A DNA stretch of 64,000 nucleotides from an uncultured Latescibacterota bacterium. GTDB taxonomy: Bacteria; Latescibacterota; UBA2968; UBA8231. The position numbers and the translations under genes are program-made. Positions 25,898 to 34,637 of this stretch are shown one piece after another. The DNA is taken from the NCBI GenBank assembly GCA_951813615.1, contig OX638377.1, positions 5,181,739 through 5,245,738 of the forward strand, in the 5' to 3' direction. Under the pieces are notes generated by a model. It saw nothing but the letters and a program-made list of their open reading frames with translations. It was not told where the DNA came from and did no database searches. The first letter of the stretch is position 1, and every line of letters begins with the position of its first letter.

Positions 25898-25910
25898 TGA
25901 TGTTACGCAG
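25898..25910 (+). repeat. IS terminal-repeat-like sequence
   Basis: TGATGTTACGCAG lies 20 bases before the transposase-like start at 25931. The same sequence forms both arms of a 40-bp palindrome at 57548-57587 and one arm of a 77-bp element at 49653-49729, so it probably is the terminal inverted repeat of this transposon family. Confidence 0.6.
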
Positions 25911-25930
25911 CCTTTAGGTATTGGTTTATC

Positions 25931-26494
25931 TTGTTTGTCATGGATAAAAAACTGTTAGCTCTCTATAGCGATTATCTGTTGAGCTCTTTTGGCGCGACGA
26001 CGGCCACCGGCCTTTCGTCTCTATTAGACGGCCAAATCAGCCACGACCAAGTGACGCGCTTTCTGTCCCAAGCCGAGTACACGTCGAAAGAACTCTGGCA
26101 TCAAGTCAAAACCGTGGTACGCACCATCGAGCGGGAAGACGGGCTGGTCTGGATTGATAGACTCAGGAATCATGCCGGAGTCCCGGTAGCTGAATACGCT
26201 TTGGAATTGGAAACGCGCTTTTACGAAGGGCCCTCGCCGCGTTTAACTGTACCAGAGAAAATTGAAAATTTTAGGACCCAGCGAGGATATAAATATAGTG
26301 GAGAAATGAGAACCGCATTCGGTAATGATTTCGCACTTGGTACTCCGATGGCTTACACTCGATTTCCCAGATATTCGCTTGGCAGCAGCGACGAGATTAT
26401 TCGCATCCTCAACGCATTTGAACTCGACCTGTGGAACAACGTTGGCTTGCCCGATCAAGGACATGATGGACTAACGATAAAAGACTTCGGCTAA
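25931..26494 (+). pseudogene. Chimeric remnant: transposase N-terminus joined to unknown C-terminus
   Basis: The first ~72 codons (MDKKLLALYSDYLLSSFGATTATGLSSLLDG, ISHDQVTRFLSQAEYTSKELW) are the N-terminal part of an IS4-like DDE transposase. In an intact copy the catalytic Asp region should follow after the EREDG segment. Instead the frame continues into an unrelated, somewhat AT-richer sequence (RNHAGVPVAEYALELETRFYEG, FNAFELDLWN-like end) that I cannot assign. This looks like a deletion fusing an IS end to part of another gene. It may be transcribed but is unlikely to be a working transposase. Confidence 0.6.
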
Positions 26495-26503
26495 TCCTGA
26501 AAC

Positions 26504-27508
26504 ATGACCTGGGGACGAACATACCTGTGGATCGCCATACTGATCTTCGCTGCCGCCGCTTCAGTGGTGGCTCGCCTCGTCGAAATCGGCGAAGCAAACC
26601 TAATAGACGGCAGCAATCCCATCTCCTTTTGCAACCTGCTTTTCGCCGGCAATCTCGTCGCGGCGCTAACCCTGTTCGCCCTCTATCACCGGGAATGGCG
26701 TCCCGCCAGCCTGCGCGCCCTATCGCGTCGGCAATGGCTGGTCCAGACGGCCTTGGCCCTTACCTCCGGCGCGATAGCCCCAGCCATGATGTTCACGGCC
26801 ATCGCCCACACCTCCGTCACCAATATCGTCCTGATCGAGACCATAGAAATTCCCCTCGGCCTGTTGTTGGCTTGGCTGCTCTATCGAGAAAAGTCGAACT
26901 GGACTGCCGTACTGGGGGCCTTGTGCGCCCTCGGCGGCGTGGCCACAACCCTCGTTTTGCAAATGGACGCGTCGCCAGAAAGCATGGCCGCAGCGCGGAT
27001 GCAGGGTGGAGTGGGCTATGGTGAAATCTTTGCCGCCGCCGCTACCGTACTCCTCGTCTGCGGTGCCGAAATCGGCCGCAAACAACTCCAGACCATCCCC
27101 TTGGGCATCTTCAGCGTCTTCCGCAACCTCGTCGGCGCGCTCTTCTTTCTCGGAATCGGCCTATACATTTTCGGCCTTGCACACTTCGCCGACATCTTCT
27201 CCCCGCTGCTCTGGGGCTGGATGCTGCTGTACGGAGGGGTCGTGGTGGCTTGCGGTCAGTTGGCGTGGTTTGCCGGCATCAAGCGCGTGCGCCCCGCCGA
27301 CATTGCCACAGCGTCGTCCTTCTCGCCAGTAGCCGGTGTGCTCTTCGCCGCTCTCATCCTAGGCGAGGTGCCCATGCCCGCCCAGCTCATCGGCGGCGGC
27401 ATCATCCTCGCGGGCATTGCCATTGCTCTGTGGGGCGAGCTACGCACCGACCACCCGACGCGGCCACCCAAAACCGACGACAAGGCCAAAGCCTTCACCG
27501 GCGTCTGA
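26504..27508 (+). CDS. EamA/DMT-family transporter
   Basis: A 334-residue inner-membrane protein with about ten hydrophobic helices arranged as two EamA repeats: the first up to CALGGVATTLVL, the second from IFAAAATVLLVCGAEIGRK to IILAGIAIALWGE. Conserved-type segments are TNIVLIETIEIPLGLLLAWLLYREK and TASSFSPVAGVLFAALILGEVPMPAQLIGGGIILAG. Family members export or import small metabolites; the substrate is unknown. The end is cytoplasmic and lysine-rich. Confidence 0.88.
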   Translation: MTWGRTYLWIAILIFAAAASVVARLVEIGEANLIDGSNPISFCNLLFAGNLVAALTLFALYHREWRPASLRALSRRQWLVQTALALTSGAIAPAMMFTAIAHTSVTNIVLIETIEIPLGLLLAWLLYREKSNWTAVLGALCALGGVATTLVLQMDASPESMAAARMQGGVGYGEIFAAAATVLLVCGAEIGRKQLQTIPLGIFSVFRNLVGALFFLGIGLYIFGLAHFADIFSPLLWGWMLLYGGVVVACGQLAWFAGIKRVRPADIATASSFSPVAGVLFAALILGEVPMPAQLIGGGIILAGIAIALWGELRTDHPTRPPKTDDKAKAFTGV

Positions 27509-27509
27509 T

Positions 27510-27581
27510 TAGTGGTTAGTGCTCGCACTGTAGTCCAATGGGGAGGTTGGACTGGCGTGGACCACTAACCACTAACCACTA
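27510..27581. terminator. Nested inverted repeats between convergent genes
   Basis: TAGTGGTTAGTG (27510-27521) can pair with either of two overlapping CACTAACCACTA copies (27563-27574 and 27570-27581). Between them AGTCCAA and TTGGACT form an inner stem. The position between the convergent EamA and TldD-like genes suggests a bidirectional terminator, though there is no strong U-tract. Confidence 0.5.
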
Positions 27582-27592
27582 TAAAAGGCTTC

Positions 27593-29365
27593 TCACTTGT
27601 CGAAGTAGGGATGCATGGACACGGGCACTTTGGGGATCTCGCCGCTCGGCGGCTTGAGCGTGATATCCTCGAACAGGACCATGCGCGGCGTGACGATACT
27701 CACGGGGACTTCACTTCCCCGCCCGCGGTAAAAGGGCGAGGAGTTGCCCTCCGAGCGAAAGGGAACGGTGTTGACCGCGTGCGTCTTGGACACCTTCACA
27801 ATGTCCTTGAAGGTATAGAGACCGATGCCCGCAAATTCCGCGTTGCGCACCAGTTCCTCGCGGCCGTCGAGATAGACCTTATAGACGAAGATCGCGTTTG
27901 CCAGCTTGTCCTCGTCGTCGGAGGAACCGGGAGAAAAGAAGATAACCTGGGAGTCGGAAGCCTTGTACGACGGGTTGGCAATGTGGGTGACGATGTAGCC
28001 GTACTGTTTCTTCTGCCGTTTGATCAGTTTGAAAAATTCCTTGCGAATATCCTTTTCGCTCGAACCTTTCTCCGCCTCGACTAAGACATTGCTGGGAGCG
28101 ACGCCCGGACCGCGGCGACTGCCCGTGCTCTGGTCAATGCCACGCACGGGTGTACGCGTCGTCAGCAGGGTCTCCAACACGCCCTTCCGTATTAAGCGCA
28201 CCGGGCGCGCCGGCACGCCTTCGTCGTCAACCGCGTAGCCGCCTAACAAGGGCTGCTTTTTATAGGCGTCCATCAGCGGCTCGGCGCGCACGCTGAGGAA
28301 TTCGGGCAGGACGCGCACGCCGATCTTGTCGAGGAACGGATTCTCCTTCTTCTGGGGATAGTAGCGCTCGTATTGTGGATTGTCACTCAGTGTCCGGCGC
28401 GTCGATAGCAAGTGGGGCACAAACCCCTGATTGAACAGCTCCGTAGCCGCCTGACCCGAGAAAATCACGGGGCCGGTATAGCGCTCGACCAGCGGCGCTT
28501 GGCGCAGTTGCTTCAGACGCTCGCCCATAGCATTGATCTGCGCGGCCAGTTCGTCGTCGCTGGGCAGGTCTTCCGGTGAGCGGGAGTACACCGCGACGAA
28601 ATCTTCCAACGGCATACCGTCGGGAGCTTGAGTGGCGGCGACCGCAGTGAAGGTCAGCGACGAACTCGTGCGGGAGAAGGAAGAGCCTTCGCTGTTTAGG
28701 TAGTAGACCGAGGTGTTGGCCCCGTTGAGACGGACCCGCGACGTGTAGATGTCGGGCATCTCGCGGAACAGGTCCGAAAGCTGGCGCACTCGCTGATCCA
28801 ACTCGTCGAGATCCAAGACAGCGGGCACCATTTCTTCCACTTCAGTGGCGGGTTCTTCCCTGCTGAAATCAGGAATTTCCTCGGTGCGCGTTTTGTTCTG
28901 CAAAGTGGCGCGCTTCCTCGCTATATCTTCGAGCGCCTTTTTGTAGGCACCGTCGGTGGCCAGCCAGATCTTGCGCCGCAACTCGTCGTAGTCGTCTTCA
29001 AGGGGCAATTGCATGCTGCCCCCGTACATGCGCACCACGCCCGTACCGCCAAAGGAGAACGAGCGGAAGTTGGTGTTGTCGAGATCGTAGTCTCCGACCC
29101 GCACTTCGACAGTGAGGGAGCGCGAGTGTCCCTCGCCGCTGCCGAGCAAGCTGCCGAAGGTCGCCGAACTGCCCTTGGACTTTACTTCGCGCACGAGGTA
29201 GGAAACAAAGTAGGGCTGCTCTAGGTCTTCGAGCTGGAGTTGCTGCATCGAGCGCGCCAATTCGTCGCGCAGGGCGCGCTGCAGCACGTCGTCTTCAGCG
29301 TGGACGGAGGAAAACGTCAGGAAAGTAGCAGTCGTCAGAACGTAAATAAAAAACCTTTTGCACAT
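27593..29365 (-). CDS. Exported TldE/PmbA-like protein without the metalloprotease motif
   Basis: About 590 residues. MCKRFFIYVLTTATFLTFSSVHA is a signal peptide. I start at 29365 for this reason and because CAGGAG lies just upstream. The body follows the TldD/PmbA architecture and is clearly paralogous to the next gene upstream: PYFVSYLVREV, VRVGDYDLDNTNFR, TGPVIFSGQAATELFNQGFVPHLLSTRR, GVRVLPEFLSVRAEP, GVLETLLTTRTPV, NAIFVYKVYLDGREELVRNAEFAGI. At the place where the partner has HEIFGH this protein has NQGFVPH, so the zinc site is lost, as in TldE of TldD/TldE heterodimers. It is probably the inactive subunit of an exported complex. Confidence 0.82.
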   Translation of the reverse strand: MCKRFFIYVLTTATFLTFSSVHAEDDVLQRALRDELARSMQQLQLEDLEQPYFVSYLVREVKSKGSSATFGSLLGSGEGHSRSLTVEVRVGDYDLDNTNFRSFSFGGTGVVRMYGGSMQLPLEDDYDELRRKIWLATDGAYKKALEDIARKRATLQNKTRTEEIPDFSREEPATEVEEMVPAVLDLDELDQRVRQLSDLFREMPDIYTSRVRLNGANTSVYYLNSEGSSFSRTSSSLTFTAVAATQAPDGMPLEDFVAVYSRSPEDLPSDDELAAQINAMGERLKQLRQAPLVERYTGPVIFSGQAATELFNQGFVPHLLSTRRTLSDNPQYERYYPQKKENPFLDKIGVRVLPEFLSVRAEPLMDAYKKQPLLGGYAVDDEGVPARPVRLIRKGVLETLLTTRTPVRGIDQSTGSRRGPGVAPSNVLVEAEKGSSEKDIRKEFFKLIKRQKKQYGYIVTHIANPSYKASDSQVIFFSPGSSDDEDKLANAIFVYKVYLDGREELVRNAEFAGIGLYTFKDIVKVSKTHAVNTVPFRSEGNSSPFYRGRGSEVPVSIVTPRMVLFEDITLKPPSGEIPKVPVSMHPYFDK

Positions 29366-29394
29366 GGTATAGCTCCTGCCAGATGAGAACGGGA

Positions 29395-31191
29395 TCAAAG
29401 GAGGTCGTCCGCTTCTTCTTCAGCGGGCTCGGAAAACGGTGCTTCGAGGATGGGTCGGCGCTCTTGGGACTTATCCTTCTTCTGCACTTCAATCTGCGAG
29501 ATGAAAATGCCAGGAGAAACCGCTGCTACGGGCACGCCTCCCGACTCAGCGCCGCAGATGCCGTTGAACACGTCGGGCTGATCGTCAGCCGCGGCGATCT
29601 GGCTGAAGGCGGTGAGCGGCGTGCCGATCAAGTCAACGCCGCGCACTAGTTCCTCGCGCCCGTCAGTGTAAATGCGGTACACCATGATGGGAAGTACGTT
29701 GAAGGCGTTGGGTATGGTGCGGCCTGTGATGGTAAAGCCCCCTTGGATGTCCTCGAAATAGAGACCGAATTCCTTGTTCTCCATGAGGCACTGTTCGATG
29801 AGCATTTCCTTGAGCTGATCCCGGGTCAGCGGCTCCGAGGTCTCGACGATGAGGTTGGACTGGCGCGCCACCGGGGCGTAGCCCGCCTGCTTGCGTCCGT
29901 GACCGTTGGAGTTGGGGAAGTTCTCAATCGGCGAACGCGACATGAGGAAGCGGCGGAAAACCCCGTTTTCGACGACAGCCACCCGCCGTCCCTTGACCCC
30001 CTGATTGTCGTACGCATAGGCCCCTACCAGATCCTTGCCGGCGCTGCTCGTCTGGGTGGGATCGAAGTACACCGAGAAGGTCTCGGGCAGGACTTGCTCG
30101 CCTATTTTCTTCTTAAAGGTCTGGCCCTCGTCCTCGCGCTTCTGGCGATGACCTTCAATGCGGTGCCCGAAAATCTCGTGGAACAGGACGCCGCTGGCGC
30201 GGCCCGACAGAATCGCCGGACCGGTGTAGGGAGCCACCACCGGGGCTTCGCGCAGGGCGTGTAGGTCGGCGATCATGTCCTTCACCAAGGCGAGGACCTC
30301 CTCGTCGCTGGGCAGGCCCTCCGGGGCAAAGGCGGAGAAGGATTCGTAGCGCGGCAATTCCATGCCGTCGTCGGCCTTGGTGAAGGCGTAGATAAACAGG
30401 CGATAGAGCACCTGCGAGGTCTGGATCTCACTGCCTTCGCTGTTGACGTATTGGCGAGTCGAGATATTGGCCGAGAGGGTGGCGTCGGCTTCGTAGATGT
30501 CGCCGGATTGGGCGAAGGGGGCCGTGTATTTCTTGAGCTTGGCCTCCCATTCGTCGCGGGAAATGTCAAAGGAGGCGGGGGCTTCCACATAGCGCTCGAC
30601 CGGCTCCTTGGAGAAATCGTCCGACTGGTCTTCCTCTTCCACCTTGACCTGGACGTTGGTCTTGACCGTGGTCAGTTGTTCGATGGCGCGCTTGTATTTC
30701 TTGTCGGTGTGGTACCACAGCACGCTGCGAATGGCGTCTGGATCGTCCTCAATGGGAATTTCGATCATCGAATAGCGGTCGGAGAAATTGCTAGGACCGC
30801 CGCGCACCTGATGCGTATTGTCGAAGGCGTAGTCTCCCACGCGCAGATCAATGTCGAGCTGGCGGCGGCGCGATTCATTGCTGTAGGTCAGCGCACCAAA
30901 GGAAGCTCCAACCCTGATCCCTTCCGTCTCCGTGATTTCGTAGCTGAGATAGTAGGGCGGGATCGGCTGCTCCTTGAGCACACTGAAGGAGCGAGTCAAT
31001 TCCTCCTGCATCGCCTGCAGCGTAGGACTAGGCGAGCTTTCCACAATAGCACCCTCACCTGGCAGTATGGCACGTCTGCCGGTCTCCTTGTCGTCTGCTC
31101 TAAGCGGGGAAGGGGTCTCAGCCCAAACGCCGGTCGCGGTGAACGCGGCGCAGACGAGGCCAAGGCATAGAAGTCTGGAAAGTGATCTCAT
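29395..31191 (-). CDS. Exported TldD-like metalloprotease
   Basis: About 598 residues with signal peptide MRSLSRLLCLGLVCAAFTATGVWA; the start at 31191 is set by this signal and AAAGG upstream. The TldD zinc motif HEIFGH is present at 338-343 in RASGVLFHEIFGHRIEGH. GVKGRRVAVVENGVFRRFLMSRSPI and VYRIYTDGREELVRGVDLIGTPL are also typical. TldD/TldE proteins normally work in the cytoplasm on peptides such as microcin precursors or CcdA, whereas here both are exported. The next gene starts 29 bases downstream, so they form an operon and probably a heterodimer. Confidence 0.87.
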   Translation of the reverse strand: MRSLSRLLCLGLVCAAFTATGVWAETPSPLRADDKETGRRAILPGEGAIVESSPSPTLQAMQEELTRSFSVLKEQPIPPYYLSYEITETEGIRVGASFGALTYSNESRRRQLDIDLRVGDYAFDNTHQVRGGPSNFSDRYSMIEIPIEDDPDAIRSVLWYHTDKKYKRAIEQLTTVKTNVQVKVEEEDQSDDFSKEPVERYVEAPASFDISRDEWEAKLKKYTAPFAQSGDIYEADATLSANISTRQYVNSEGSEIQTSQVLYRLFIYAFTKADDGMELPRYESFSAFAPEGLPSDEEVLALVKDMIADLHALREAPVVAPYTGPAILSGRASGVLFHEIFGHRIEGHRQKREDEGQTFKKKIGEQVLPETFSVYFDPTQTSSAGKDLVGAYAYDNQGVKGRRVAVVENGVFRRFLMSRSPIENFPNSNGHGRKQAGYAPVARQSNLIVETSEPLTRDQLKEMLIEQCLMENKEFGLYFEDIQGGFTITGRTIPNAFNVLPIMVYRIYTDGREELVRGVDLIGTPLTAFSQIAAADDQPDVFNGICGAESGGVPVAAVSPGIFISQIEVQKKDKSQERRPILEAPFSEPAEEEADDLL

Positions 31192-31501
31192 TGGCGAGCC
31201 TTTCTTTGGTTTAGCGCAGAAATCTCTGCATGTCGGCAACTTCGCCGGTCATAATAGAGGAACCAAAAGATAAGAAGATAAAGGGATGTGCGCGCCCATT
31301 CGAACTGTTGACGGGAAGGTTTCGGCCGAGGGTTCGGGTGGCATTAGCAGGTCGGGAGTCTGACCTGCAACGACTCGTCCATCAGGGATCAGACGTCCCT
31401 AGGGGTGACGGGTTCCTTGCAATCTATTTGCGGAGTGTAACGCTTCGCGCTACACTCCGGGTCCCTGAAGATCAGGCATGAGGGACTAAGGGACGGAGAC
31501 T
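31192..31501. other. Divergent intergenic region with a run of hairpins
   Basis: No credible gene. Four inverted repeats follow each other: GCAGGTC/GACCTGC (31347-31368), AGGGA/TCCCT (31384-31400), a 13-bp stem with one mismatch CGGAGTGTAACGC/GCGCTACACTCCG (31431-31459), and GTCCCT/AGGGAC (31461-31486). The last ends 15 bases before the HigA start. No HigB-like toxin was found. Confidence 0.6.
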
Positions 31502-31831
31502 ATGAGCAACAACCATGGCGAACGGGTGGGGCCCATGCTGAACCCACCGCACCTAGGAGAACTGATCCGTGAGAGCATGGAAGAGGTCGGCTGGAATGTC
31601 ACCGAGACGGCGGTCCACCTCGGCTGCGAACGCGGGACGCTTTCGCGCCTCCTGAACGGCAAAGCCGGCGTATCCGCAAACATGGCACTGGCATTGGAGC
31701 ACATCGGCTGGGGCACCGCCGAGCACTGGATGCGGATGCAGGCGAGCTATGAGCTTGCGCAGGCTCGCCGAGAGCGGGCCACCGGGGAACAGCTAGCCGA
31801 TGCGACGTTCGCGTCAGCCACCCAAACCTGA
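31502..31831 (+). CDS. HigA-type antitoxin/XRE regulator, orphan
   Basis: A 109-residue DNA-binding protein. PPHLGELIRESMEEVGWNVTETAVHLGCERGTLSRLLNGKAGVSANMALALEHIGWGTAEHWMRMQASYELAQAR is the HigA/VapI addiction-module antidote domain, an XRE helix-turn-helix followed by the WxxxQxxYxL helix. GGAG precedes the ATG. HigA normally follows higB, and no toxin is present upstream or downstream, so it may be a solitary regulator that binds the palindromic DNA just upstream. Confidence 0.88.
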   Translation: MSNNHGERVGPMLNPPHLGELIRESMEEVGWNVTETAVHLGCERGTLSRLLNGKAGVSANMALALEHIGWGTAEHWMRMQASYELAQARRERATGEQLADATFASATQT

Positions 31832-32004
31832 CAGGTCTTGGGCTTGGTGCCCACAGCGACGACAACGAATAAACTACCTTTTCACGTGCGGACAGCGCCA
31901 AAATATCTCGCGCACCGTCAGACTCTTGAGCAAAGTAACGACTTTAGTCACACCAAGTGGGCACCAACTGATCGGGTCTCTCCCTTTAAAAGGAGCATAA
32001 CCAG

Positions 32005-34632
32005 ATGAAAAATATCCGGCTATTCAATGTCTTCCTGTTGCTGTTCTGCGCTCTGTTCGTGCAAGACAGCCGTGCCCAAGACGATAATCCGTTTAATTTG
32101 CCCGAAGGGGCCCGCGCCCGTCTGGGCAAAGGCCGGCTCAGTGGGGATGTGGCCTATTCGCCCGATGGGACACGTCTGGCGGTGGCTAGCAGCCTCGGTA
32201 TCTGGCTCTACGATGCTCACACCTACACCGAAGTCGCCTTACTTACGGGGCATACAGGTTCGGTCTATTCGGTGGCGTTTGCACCGGATGGAAAAACTAT
32301 CGCCTCGGCCAGTGTGGACCAGACGACGGTTTGGTTGTGGGATGCCGACAGTGGTACCCTCAAAGCCACCCTAGAGGGCTTGGCAATTGATAGCTTTACG
32401 GGCACCACTTGGGTTTATTCGGTGGCGTTTGCACCGGATGGAAAAACTATCGCCATTGCCACGGGGCGCGAAATTTGGTTGTGGGATGTAGATAGCACCC
32501 TCGCCAGTGATAATACCGTGATTAGGGCGTGGGATAAGGAGGAAACGGAGGGAGCCCTCAAGGCCATCATAGTTTTCGATAGTGGTTGGGTCGCTCCATT
32601 GGCGTTTTCACCCGATGGAAAAACTATCGCCACGGCCTCTGGGCACCAAATTGGGTTGTTGGATATGGATCGCATCTTCGTCCTCGCCAGTGATAATAAA
32701 GTGATTAATCAGCGGGATTGGGATGCCGACAGTGGAGTCATCAAAACCATCTTAGAAGGCCATACGGATAGGATCACTTCGGTGGCGTTTGCACCGGATG
32801 GAAAAACTATCGCTAGTGCTAGTTGGGATCAAACGGTTCGGTTGTGGGATGCCGACAATGGCACCCTAAAGACCACCCTGAAAGGCCATACGGATTACTC
32901 CTCTTCGGTGGCGTTTGCACCGGATGGAAAAACTATCGCTAGTACCGCTGGGGACAAAATTGGGTTGTGGGATGTCGACAGTGGGGCCCTTAAAGCCCGC
33001 TTGGAGGTGGAAGGCTATACGGATTGGATCTTCTCGGTAGCGTTTTCACCAGATGGAAAAACTATCGCCAGTGCTCGTTGGGACCAGACGGTTCGAGTAT
33101 GGGACGTCGACAGCGGAACCCTAGAGGCTACCCTAAAGAGCCATACGGATTGGAAATATCCGGTGGCGTTTTCACCAGATGGAAAAACTATCGCTAGTAT
33201 CGCCTCGGCCCCCATCAGGCACGAAATTTGGTTGTGGGATGCCGATAGCGGTGCCCTCAAGACCATCCTGCAGGGCCATAAGGAACAAGTCACTTCGGTG
33301 GCGTTTGCGCCCAATGGCAAAACTATCGCCACGGCCAGTAACGACGGCACAGTGCGTCTGTGGGAGGCCAACAGCGGAACCCGCAAAGCCATCCTAGAAG
33401 GCCATGATAGAGGTTGGTTTTTTTCGGCGACGTTTTCACCGGATGGAAAAACGATCGCCACGACCAACAGAGCTGACGTTTTTCTGTGGGATGCCGACCG
33501 CGAAACCCGCAAAACCATCCTAGAGGGCCATACGGATCAGGTCTATTCGGTGGTATTTTCACCGGATGGAAAAACGATCGCCACGGCCAGTAGCGACAGC
33601 ACAGCGCGTCTGTGGGATGCCGACAGCGGTACCCTCAAAGCCATCCTCCTAGAGGGCTATACGGGTTGGGACCCTCCGGTGGAATTTTCGCCCGACGGAA
33701 AAACTATCGCCAGCACCGATAGAGTCCACGTTCTTTTGTGGGATACCGACAGCGGAACTCGCAAGATCACCTTGGAGGGCCATACGGATGAGGTTTCGTC
33801 GGTGACGTTTTCGCCCGATGGAAAAACTATCGCCAGCGCCAGTTACGACGGCACCATTCTTTTATGGGATGCCGACAATGGCACCCTCAAGACCTCTCTG
33901 AAAGGCCATACAGATGAGATCACTTCGATGGCGTTTGCACCCGATGGAAAAACTATCGCCAGCGCCAGTTACGACGGCACCGTGCGTCTGTGGGATACCG
34001 ACAGCGGAACCCGCAAAACCACGTTAGAAAGCCACATCGATCAGATCTTTTGGTTGATGTTTTCGCCCGATGGAAAAACTATCGTCAGCGCCAGTTACGA
34101 CAGAAAGGACGGCAGCCTTAGTAAGGACTACACCATTCTGATGTGGGATGCCGACAGCGGAACCCGCAAAGCTATCCTAGAAGGCCATATCGATCAGATC
34201 TTTTGGTTGATGTTTTCGCCCGATGGAAAAACTATCGCCAGCGCCAGTAAGGACGGCAGCATTCTGCTGTGGGATATGTCGCTGTACATCACCCCTTCGA
34301 CACCGACAGCCGTTCAATCTGCTGCGACGAGGCTACCCACGCAGACGGCGCTGCTAGCCAACTTCCCCAACCCCTTCAACCCAGACACCTATATCCCCTA
34401 TCAACTCCACGCCCCCGCCCACGTGCGCCTGAGTATCTACGATATCCGAGGGGCGCTAGTTCGAGAAATCGACTTGGGCTATCGCGCGGCGGGTCCGTAT
34501 CTGACGAGCACCAGCGCCGCCCATTGGGATGGCCGCGATCAAAGAGGTCAGCGCGTCTCTAGCGGCGTGTATTTGTATCGGTTACAGGCCGGGCCACTCG
34601 CCCAGGTGCGCAAGATGGTCCTCGTCAAATAA
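32005..34632 (+). CDS. Secreted WD40-repeat protein with C-terminal sorting domain
   Basis: 875 residues. A signal peptide (MKNIRLFNVFLLLFCALFVQDSRA) is followed by 16 WD40-type repeats, the first degenerate (AYSPDGTRLAVASS) and the rest built on VAFxPDGKTIASAS...LWDADSGTLK. This is enough for two beta-propellers. The last ~90 residues (ANFPNPFNPDTYIPYQL...GVYLYRLQAG...KMVLVK) form the same sorting domain as in the haloperoxidase, so surface display is likely. The bases coding for DGKTIA are almost identical in nearly every repeat, which suggests recent expansion or gene conversion. AAAGGAG lies before the ATG. It is probably a protein-binding scaffold; the partner is unknown. Confidence 0.9.
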   Translation: MKNIRLFNVFLLLFCALFVQDSRAQDDNPFNLPEGARARLGKGRLSGDVAYSPDGTRLAVASSLGIWLYDAHTYTEVALLTGHTGSVYSVAFAPDGKTIASASVDQTTVWLWDADSGTLKATLEGLAIDSFTGTTWVYSVAFAPDGKTIAIATGREIWLWDVDSTLASDNTVIRAWDKEETEGALKAIIVFDSGWVAPLAFSPDGKTIATASGHQIGLLDMDRIFVLASDNKVINQRDWDADSGVIKTILEGHTDRITSVAFAPDGKTIASASWDQTVRLWDADNGTLKTTLKGHTDYSSSVAFAPDGKTIASTAGDKIGLWDVDSGALKARLEVEGYTDWIFSVAFSPDGKTIASARWDQTVRVWDVDSGTLEATLKSHTDWKYPVAFSPDGKTIASIASAPIRHEIWLWDADSGALKTILQGHKEQVTSVAFAPNGKTIATASNDGTVRLWEANSGTRKAILEGHDRGWFFSATFSPDGKTIATTNRADVFLWDADRETRKTILEGHTDQVYSVVFSPDGKTIATASSDSTARLWDADSGTLKAILLEGYTGWDPPVEFSPDGKTIASTDRVHVLLWDTDSGTRKITLEGHTDEVSSVTFSPDGKTIASASYDGTILLWDADNGTLKTSLKGHTDEITSMAFAPDGKTIASASYDGTVRLWDTDSGTRKTTLESHIDQIFWLMFSPDGKTIVSASYDRKDGSLSKDYTILMWDADSGTRKAILEGHIDQIFWLMFSPDGKTIASASKDGSILLWDMSLYITPSTPTAVQSAATRLPTQTALLANFPNPFNPDTYIPYQLHAPAHVRLSIYDIRGALVREIDLGYRAAGPYLTSTSAAHWDGRDQRGQRVSSGVYLYRLQAGPLAQVRKMVLVK

Positions 34633-34637
34633 GGCGA

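Noticed and set aside
31230..31481. 83-codon frame upstream of HigA considered as a HigB toxin
   Set aside because: No HigB residues or fold pattern; it is made of hairpin sequences.
32270..34240. Regularly spaced DNA repeats suggesting a CRISPR array
   Set aside because: The repeats are in-frame WD40 codons with spacing of about 125 bases and no leader or cas genes.
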